A stretch of DNA of 6,216 nt from Myxococcales bacterium (GTDB lineage Bacteria; Myxococcota_A; Polyangia; Nannocystales; Nannocystaceae). Position 1 is the first letter of the stretch, and every line of letters starts with the position of its first letter. Positions 1-3,424 of the stretch are shown one piece after another. The notes below the pieces were generated by a model. The model had not been told where the DNA came from and ran no database searches. It saw only the letters and a list, made by a program, of their open reading frames with translations. The stretch is taken from assembly GCA_020431135.1 (NCBI GenBank), contig JAGQIT010000547.1:1-6216 (forward strand). Reading direction: 5' to 3'. A program made the translations under genes and the position numbers.

Positions 1-1
1 G

Positions 2-1027
2 GCGCGGGTCGCCGAGCTCGCCGCGCCGATGGCCTCCGCGACCGCGCGGATGGTCGACGACTGGGGCGGCCGCCTGGCGCTCGGCCAGGACTTCGACGTC
101 TACGCCGAGCTCCTCAAGCTGACGATGTGGATCATCGGCGACACGCTCTTCGGCCTCGACCTCGCCGGCAGCATCGATCGCTCGGCGGAGTCCTTCACGG
201 TCGCGCTCGAGGAGCTCTCGGGGCGGGGCAACGAGCTGGTCAAGCTGCCGCTGTGGCTGCCGACGCCGGGCAACCGGCGCCTGCGCAGGGCGCTGACGAC
301 CCTCGACGACGTCGTCTACGGGATCATCGACAGCCGGCGGCGCAGCGGCGACATCGGCGACGACCTCCTCGGCGCCTTCCTGGCGGCGACCGACGAGCAG
401 GGCCGGCCGCTGCCGACGGAGGAGATCCGCGATCAGGTGATCACCTTCTTCCTCGCCGGCCACGAGACCACGGCGATCGCCCTGAGCTGGACCTTCTACC
501 TGCTCGGCGAGTACCCGTCGATCGCCGCGGCGATCGAGGCCGAGGTCGATGAGGTCCTCGGCGGGCGGACGCCGACCGCCGAGGACGTCGACAGGCTCGA
601 CCTGACCCGGCGGGCGTTCATGGAGGCGCTGCGCCTCTACCCGCCTGCGTGGAGCGGCGGCCGCGACATCGTCGCGCCGGTGCAGCTCTCGGGCTACGAG
701 GTCGGCCCGCCGGCGACGGTGATGTACGTCCCCTACCTGACCCACCGCCACCCGGAGTTCTGGCCCGACCCGCTGCGCTTCGAGCCGGAGCGCTTCGAGC
801 CGGCGGCGATCAAGGAGCGCCACCGCTGCGCCTACCTGCCCTTCAGCCTCGGCCCGCGGATGTGCATCGGCAACCACTTCTCGCTCCTCGAGGGGCCGCT
901 GATCCTGGCGATGATCTGCCAGCGCTTCCGCCTGCGCCGGACCCCGGGGCAGCGGATCGGCAAGAGCTTCCAGATCACCCTGCGCCCGGATCCTGGGCTC
1001 TTGGTGCGCGTCGCCGAGGTCCGCTGA
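2..1027 (+). CDS. Cytochrome P450, 5'-truncated by window edge
   Basis: This is a heme-thiolate monooxygenase of the cytochrome P450 superfamily; such enzymes insert oxygen into a substrate using electrons from a redox partner. The frame is open from base 2, and the ATG at 29 is an internal methionine, because the residues before it (RVAELAAP) continue the same helix. The 341 visible residues compare with a usual 420-460, so roughly 100 N-terminal residues lie outside. Diagnostic motifs in order are the I-helix oxygen-activation motif AGHETT (455-472), the K-helix ExxR as EALR (623-634), the PERF region (787-798), and the heme loop FSLGPRMCIG with the cysteine ligand at 863-865. The C-terminal strand ends normally before the TGA. 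All core elements visible are intact. The overall pattern (GHETT, LRLYPP, PERFEP) suits soluble bacterial P450s of the CYP102/CYP110-like branch, but substrate and CYP family cannot be assigned. No redox partner gene is adjacent. Confidence 0.95.
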   Translation, partial: ARVAELAAPMASATARMVDDWGGRLALGQDFDVYAELLKLTMWIIGDTLFGLDLAGSIDRSAESFTVALEELSGRGNELVKLPLWLPTPGNRRLRRALTTLDDVVYGIIDSRRRSGDIGDDLLGAFLAATDEQGRPLPTEEIRDQVITFFLAGHETTAIALSWTFYLLGEYPSIAAAIEAEVDEVLGGRTPTAEDVDRLDLTRRAFMEALRLYPPAWSGGRDIVAPVQLSGYEVGPPATVMYVPYLTHRHPEFWPDPLRFEPERFEPAAIKERHRCAYLPFSLGPRMCIGNHFSLLEGPLILAMICQRFRLRRTPGQRIGKSFQITLRPDPGLLVRVAEVR

Positions 1028-1030
1028 CCG

Positions 1031-1062
1031 CGCGTCTGCGCGTCTGCGCGTGGTCGCGTGGT
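1031..1062. repeat. Tandem octamer repeat, two variants in pairs
   Basis: CGCGTCTG occurs twice in direct succession (1031-1046), followed directly by CGCGTGGT twice (1047-1062), and then CGCGGCGC. The four units share CGCGT and differ only in the last three bases. The array starts 4 bases after the P450 stop codon. It looks like a replication-slippage product in non-coding DNA; no function can be read from it. Confidence 0.75.
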
Positions 1063-1081
1063 CGCGGCGCGAGTGCGCATA

Positions 1082-1093
1082 GCGGGCGCCCGC
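1082..1093. repeat. 12-bp perfect palindrome
   Basis: GCGGGCGCCCGC is its own reverse complement and lies in the P450-to-selenoprotein spacer. As RNA it could form only a 4-bp stem with a tetraloop and it has no following T-run, so a terminator role for the P450 gene is weak. In DNA this rich in G and C, such palindromes can arise by chance. Confidence 0.4.
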
Positions 1094-1101
1094 GGCCGGT
1101 C

Positions 1102-1121
1102 GAGAATGATCATAGTTTCTC
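1102..1121. promoter_or_regulatory. AT-rich inverted repeat, possible operator
   Basis: The 20-mer GAGAATGATCATAGTTTCTC has GAGAA/TTCTC arms around a core containing the palindrome TGATCA. It is the most AT-rich stretch of the spacer and ends 60 bases before the start codon of the AhpD-like selenoprotein gene, a normal place for a promoter or operator. Compared by eye with the 19-base Fur box consensus it agrees at about 12 positions, which is weak. A metal- or peroxide-responsive Fur/PerR-type regulator would suit a peroxidase-related gene, but that is inference. No convincing -35/-10 pair was found around it. Confidence 0.35.
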
Positions 1122-1181
1122 TCGCCGCCTCCCGCCGGGCCGGCGTGATCCCGACGCGGCGGTCGAGGTATCCTCGGCGTC

Positions 1182-1748
1182 ATGTCATGGATCCGCGAGA
1201 TCGCTCCCGCCGCGGCCGAGGGCCGCCTCGCTCGCCTCTTCGCCGCGGCGACGCGGCGCGCCGGCAAGATCTTCAACGTCCTCCGGGTGCAGAGCGTCGA
1301 GCCCGCGGTGATGCAGGCGTCGATCCAGCTCTATCAGGAGCTGATGTTCGCCCCGGGGCCGCTGCGTCGCGACCAGCGCGAGATGATCGCGGTCGCCGTG
1401 TCGCGGGCCAACGGCTGCGTCTATTGAACGCGGGCGCACGCCGACGACCTCCGGGTTGAGGTCGCAGACAAGCAGGAGATCGGGCGCGCCCTGGCGGCGG
1501 CGGTCGAGCGCGACTACGTCGAGGCCGAGCTCGCGGACGACGACCGCGCGCTCCTCGACTACGCGGTCAAGCTGACCCGCGATCCGCGGCAGGTGCGGGA
1601 GGCGGACGTCGAGCGCCTGCGTCGTCACGGCTTCAGCGACGCGGCGATCCACCGCGCGGCCCACATCGTCGGCTTCTTCAACTACTACAACCGTCTCGTC
1701 GACGGCCTCGGGGTCGCGGCCGAGCCCGAGTGGGGCGACGACGGCTGA
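1182..1748 (+). CDS. AhpD/CMD-family peroxidase-related selenoprotein, Sec at TGA 1425-1427
   Basis: This is an alkylhydroperoxidase AhpD-like protein of the carboxymuconolactone decarboxylase fold, closest in style to the 'uncharacterised peroxidase-related enzyme' family of about 180-195 residues. It is probably a cytoplasmic thiol/selenol peroxidase or reductase. The ATG at 1182 gives the family-like N-terminus MSWIREIAP; an in-frame stop at 1146-1148 limits upstream extension. Residues 1-81 contain FNVLRVQS, LMFAPGPL and REMIAVAVSRANGC. The frame then meets TGA and continues for 106 codons with family features (ALLDYAVKLTR, AAHIVGFFNYYNRLVDGLGV) to a TGA at 1746-1748, giving 188 residues. 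The AhpD catalytic pattern E-x11-C-x-x-C-x3-H is complete if TGA is selenocysteine: Glu67, Cys79, Sec82, His86. In M. tuberculosis AhpD the equivalent residue, Cys133, is taken as the peroxide-reactive one. A SECIS-like hairpin follows the TGA. Alternatives are a nonsense mutation or sequencing error, but the exact position and the hairpin argue strongly against both. No sel genes are visible. The physiological substrate is unknown. Confidence 0.9.
1425..1427 (+). other. In-frame TGA read as selenocysteine (codon 82)
   Basis: The TGA sits three codons after the TGC for Cys79 and three before the CAC-containing helix residue His86 (four residues on), exactly where AhpD-family proteins carry the second cysteine of CxxC. 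Upstream and downstream segments share one reading frame, GC-rich codon use and family homology. Cysteine-to-TGA replacement at a redox motif is the classic signature of a selenoprotein. Confidence 0.9.
1445..1464 (+). promoter_or_regulatory. Bacterial SECIS-like stem-loop
   Basis: CGACCTC (1445-1451) pairs perfectly with GAGGTCG (1458-1464) around the loop CGGGTT (1452-1457). The apical loop begins 24 bases after the TGA. Bacterial SECIS elements lie inside the coding region directly after the UGA, usually with about 16-37 bases to the loop and a G in its first two bases followed by GU-type features needed for SelB binding. The loop here has G at position two and contains GGGU. A bulged A (1444) with an additional G1443-C1465 pair may extend the stem. 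The hairpin also encodes DLRVEV of the protein, so it is constrained at both RNA and protein levels. Confidence 0.85.
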
Positions 1749-1750
1749 GG

Positions 1751-2635
1751 TCACGGAGGCGCCGCGCGGCGGCGCTTCCGGGCCTTGCGGCTGCGCCTCG
1801 GCGCGGTGTCGAAGACGACGCCGAGGAGCAGGCTGAGGGTGTGGAAGCTGTAGTCGAGGGTGCCCGCGTCGTCCCAGCGCAGGGTCTTGAGGGCCTGGTG
1901 CTTGTAGACGAACTCGAGGGTCAGGGAGGTGGTGTCGCCGAGGACGACGGCGGCGCCGAGGCCGACGCGGCTGCGCAGGCCGGACTCGCCGCCGTCGAGG
2001 GTCTGCACCCAGGCCCCCGCGGCCCCGAGGCCATAGGCGAGGTAGGGCCGCCAGCGCCGGTGGCGGCCTAACTGGTGCTTGATCAGGAGCCCGCCGCCGA
2101 GGGCGATGACGCGGCGTGAGACGGCGGTCGCAGGGAAGGTGTCGAGGCTCAGCTCGGGGCCGATCCACACCGGCCAGCGGCGGTGGAGGCCGGCGATCTG
2201 CCAGAGGGCGTGGGCCGCCGCGGCGACGCCGTGGGGGAGGGAGCGCGGCTCGACGAGGGCGTCGGGGAGGCCGTCGATCGGCAGGTGGGCCCAGCCGACG
2301 GCGAGGCCGAACTGCCGCGGCACGACCTCGACGGCCGGCTCGGAGGGCGGCGCCGGCGGGAGCGGGAGCTCCGCGCTGAGGGGCCGCGACTCGACGTCCG
2401 AACTCCAGTCCTGGGTCGTCGCTGTCGCTGTCGCCTGGACGGGGGCTGTCCGCGGGCGCGGCGAGGCGGCCGGCGCCGGCGCGACGGCGGGGAGGACGGG
2501 CTCCGGAGGCGCGGCGACGTCGGTGGGGACAGTGGACGCAGGGGTCCGCGACGCGGGCGGGGCGGCGACGGCCGACGAGCCCCAGGGGATCGCGACCAGG
2601 GCCGCTAGCGGCCACCATCGAGCGGGCGTGCGCAT
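1751..2635 (-). CDS. Exported protein with Pro/Ala-rich linker and barrel-like C-terminal domain
   Basis: The protein has 294 residues from the ATG at 2633-2635. That start is chosen because it opens directly with a typical Sec signal peptide (MRTPARWW, then a hydrophobic PLAALVAIPW core and an AVAA-like cleavage site near residue 25). A longer open frame reaches a TTG at 2683, but it would add 16 charged, proline-rich residues before the signal. Residues about 26-105 are rich in Pro, Ala, Thr and Ser and probably disordered. Residues about 110-275 contain alternating amphipathic strands (FGLAVGWAH, WIGPELSL, GGGLLIKHQL, RPYLAYGLGAAGAW, VGLGAAVVLG, SLTLEFVYKHQ, HTLSLLLGVVF), consistent with a small outer-membrane beta-barrel. 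The last strands loosely recall PagL/acyloxyacyl-hydrolase-type barrels, but the catalytic His-Ser pair is not seen (HQ instead), so no enzyme activity is claimed. A basic tail of about 20 residues rich in Arg and Lys follows the last strand. No good Shine-Dalgarno is visible. The gene is convergent with the selenoprotein gene, 2 bases between stops. Specific function is unknown. Confidence 0.8.
   Translation of the reverse strand: MRTPARWWPLAALVAIPWGSSAVAAPPASRTPASTVPTDVAAPPEPVLPAVAPAPAASPRPRTAPVQATATATTQDWSSDVESRPLSAELPLPPAPPSEPAVEVVPRQFGLAVGWAHLPIDGLPDALVEPRSLPHGVAAAAHALWQIAGLHRRWPVWIGPELSLDTFPATAVSRRVIALGGGLLIKHQLGRHRRWRPYLAYGLGAAGAWVQTLDGGESGLRSRVGLGAAVVLGDTTSLTLEFVYKHQALKTLRWDDAGTLDYSFHTLSLLLGVVFDTAPRRSRKARKRRRAAPP
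1754..1780 (+). terminator. Strong hairpin after the selenoprotein stop
   Basis: Bases 1754-1764 pair with 1770-1780 in an 11-bp stem with one G-T wobble, around the five-base loop CGCGG (1765-1769). It begins 5 bases after the selenoprotein stop codon, so it is well placed as a transcription terminator or 3'-end stabiliser. No T-run follows (ggccttgcgg), so it is not a canonical intrinsic terminator. The same DNA encodes the basic C-terminal tail of the convergent gene, so one sequence serves two purposes. Confidence 0.5.
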
Positions 2636-2790
2636 GGGTAAGGTAGGGTCGTCGGGGTCTCGGGGCCCCGGGCGACGTGCCAAGGTTGCCAGGAAACGCC
2701 AGCAAGGTCACCGTGGCGGCGAGGATTGCCGGCCGCTTCGGTCGCGCGGCGCTCCTGGATCCCCGCGGTGAGGTTCTCGCGTCTCGTGCC

Positions 2791-2820
2791 TCCTGGCGCC
2801 TCCTGGCGCCGCCTGGCGCC
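2791..2820. repeat. Tandem decamer repeat, three copies
   Basis: TCCTGGCGCC occurs twice followed by GCCTGGCGCC, end to end. Every unit contains the palindrome GGCGCC. It lies mid-way in the divergent intergenic region, about 125 bases before the putative -35 box of the small gene. It may be a slippage product or a set of phased sites; 10-base spacing would place each copy on the same face of the helix. Confidence 0.75.
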
Positions 2821-2941
2821 GCGCTGCGGGTCGACCCGACGCCGCTGCCCCGGGCGCTACCGCGAGTCCTGGCAAGCGAGGCGGCACGCGAGGGGGCGCG
2901 GGAGTCCGGCGGCGGGCTCCTAGGAGGGGTTTTCCAGCCCC

Positions 2942-2970
2942 TTGGCTTGTCAACTCTCCTCGTCTACACT
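2942..2970 (+). promoter_or_regulatory. Putative sigma70-type promoter for the 66-residue gene
   Basis: TTGGCT (2942-2947) and TACACT (2965-2970) are separated by 17 bases. Each hexamer matches the TTGACA/TATAAT consensus at four of six positions, in a locally AT-richer stretch of otherwise GC-rich DNA. Transcription would start near 2977, leaving a leader of about 74 bases before the ATG at 3051. A short inverted repeat AGGGG/CCCCT (2925-2929 with 2938-2942) abuts the -35 box and could be an operator. Confidence 0.45.
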
Positions 2971-3036
2971 CCGCCCAAGGCGCCTGGGGCCAGATCTGTG
3001 CTCCTCGCCGGCGTCGACACGGGCGCGGTAGCGACC

Positions 3037-3043
3037 AAGAGGG
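3037..3043 (+). promoter_or_regulatory. Shine-Dalgarno of the 66-residue gene
   Basis: AAGAGGG ends 7 bases before the ATG at 3051, close to ideal spacing. It is the clearest ribosome binding site in the window and decides the start of a gene that would otherwise be doubtful on length alone. Confidence 0.6.
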
Positions 3044-3050
3044 CAGCACC

Positions 3051-3251
3051 ATGAAGTGGGTTGAAGTCAGGCACGAAGGCGACGGGAACCGCGGCGCGGC
3101 GTTTGTTGCGGAGGTGCCTGGCGGCTGCCTCGTTCGCACGGTGACGCACCTGATCCTCCACACGGGCCTCTATGTCTCGGAGTCGCTGACGTTCGTCCCG
3201 AACACCCGGGTCGAGGACTTCGGGCGTAAGCCCAAGGACGACGACGTCTAG
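3051..3251 (+). CDS. Small conserved-looking hypothetical protein, 66 residues
   Basis: I do not recognise a named family with confidence. The protein starts MKWVEVRHEG, has a central GGCLVRTVTH segment with one cysteine, then SESLTFVPNT, and ends in a charged tail (GRKPKDDDV). The pattern GG-x-LVR followed by about 20 residues and a FVP motif resembles small soluble beta-rich bacterial proteins of unknown function. No signal peptide or membrane segment is seen. Support for it being real comes from the Shine-Dalgarno 7 bases upstream, a plausible promoter, balanced amino-acid composition (unlike the Arg/Ala/Gly/Pro-rich shadow frames around it), and a 7-bp hairpin directly after its TAG stop. 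It appears to be a single-gene transcript between two divergent or convergent neighbours. Confidence 0.7.
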   Translation: MKWVEVRHEGDGNRGAAFVAEVPGGCLVRTVTHLILHTGLYVSESLTFVPNTRVEDFGRKPKDDDV

Positions 3252-3253
3252 CG

Positions 3254-3271
3254 CGTCCGTCGCTACGGACG
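3254..3271 (+). terminator. Terminator-like hairpin after the 66-residue gene
   Basis: CGTCCGT (3254-3260) pairs perfectly with ACGGACG (3265-3271) around the tetraloop CGCT. It begins 2 bases after the TAG stop codon. No T-run follows, as is common in very GC-rich genomes, so termination efficiency is uncertain. Confidence 0.5.
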
Positions 3272-3288
3272 AGGCGGCTGGACGCACC

Positions 3289-3424
3289 CGCGGCGCTCCG
3301 CCGCGACCTCGTGGAGCCCGCGAGCCGTGTCCGCGGCCGGCGGCTCGACGCGCCCGGACCGTCGACTCCGGCCGCGGCCGGAGACCCCTCGACCAGGACC
3401 TCACGCGCGTAAACGCGCCCGCCC
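3289..3424. repeat. Cluster of inverted repeats between convergent genes
   Basis: After the first hairpin, four more perfect inverted repeats follow: CGCGGCG/CGCCGCG with a 3-base loop (3289-3305), CGAGCCG/CGGCTCG with a 13-base loop (3321-3347), the 18-bp perfect palindrome CTCCGGCCGCGGCCGGAG (3366-3383), and GCGCG/CGCGC with loop TAAA (3405-3418). The last lies 7 bases from the kinase stop codon (3425-3427) and could terminate that minus-strand transcript. The region is non-coding on both strands. A bidirectional terminator region is the simplest reading; part of it could be a REP-like dispersed element. Confidence 0.55.

Larger units (their letters stand above)
2636..3050. other. Divergent intergenic region
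   Basis: This 415-base spacer separates the minus-strand exported-protein gene from the plus-strand small gene, so it should hold both promoters. Visible in it are a CGGGGCCCCG palindrome (2661-2670), a tandem decamer repeat (2791-2820), a short AGGGG/CCCCT inverted repeat (2925-2942), and a sigma70-like promoter (2942-2970) for the small gene. No clear promoter for the exported-protein gene was found. Open frames on both strands here lack domain-like composition and a ribosome binding site, and I do not accept them as genes. Confidence 0.6.

Noticed and set aside
1182..1427. 81-residue truncated AhpD pseudogene
   Set aside because: The frame continues intact for 106 codons after the TGA with family motifs, the TGA is at a redox cysteine, and a SECIS-like hairpin follows. 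A decaying pseudogene would not be expected to show all three.
2636..2683. Extension of the exported-protein gene to an upstream TTG
   Set aside because: It would place 16 charged and proline-rich residues before an otherwise textbook signal peptide, and no ribosome binding site precedes the TTG.
1185..2711. 508-codon minus-strand frame spanning the selenoprotein gene and the exported-protein gene
   Set aside because: The translation is Arg/Pro/Ala-rich without motifs. It overlaps two genes with clear family or signal-peptide evidence.
2947..2970. TTGTCA (2947-2952) as the -35 box paired with TACACT
   Set aside because: The spacer would be only 12 bases; TTGGCT at 2942-2947 gives the standard 17.
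2677..3054. 125-codon plus-strand frame in the divergent spacer
   Set aside because: It has no ribosome binding site, has shadow-like composition, includes the tandem decamer repeat, and overlaps the promoter and start of the better supported 66-residue gene.
2708..3163. 151-codon minus-strand frame across the spacer and the small gene
   Set aside because: It is rich in Arg, Pro, Ala and Gly, has no recognisable domain, and is antisense to the small gene, which has a clear Shine-Dalgarno.
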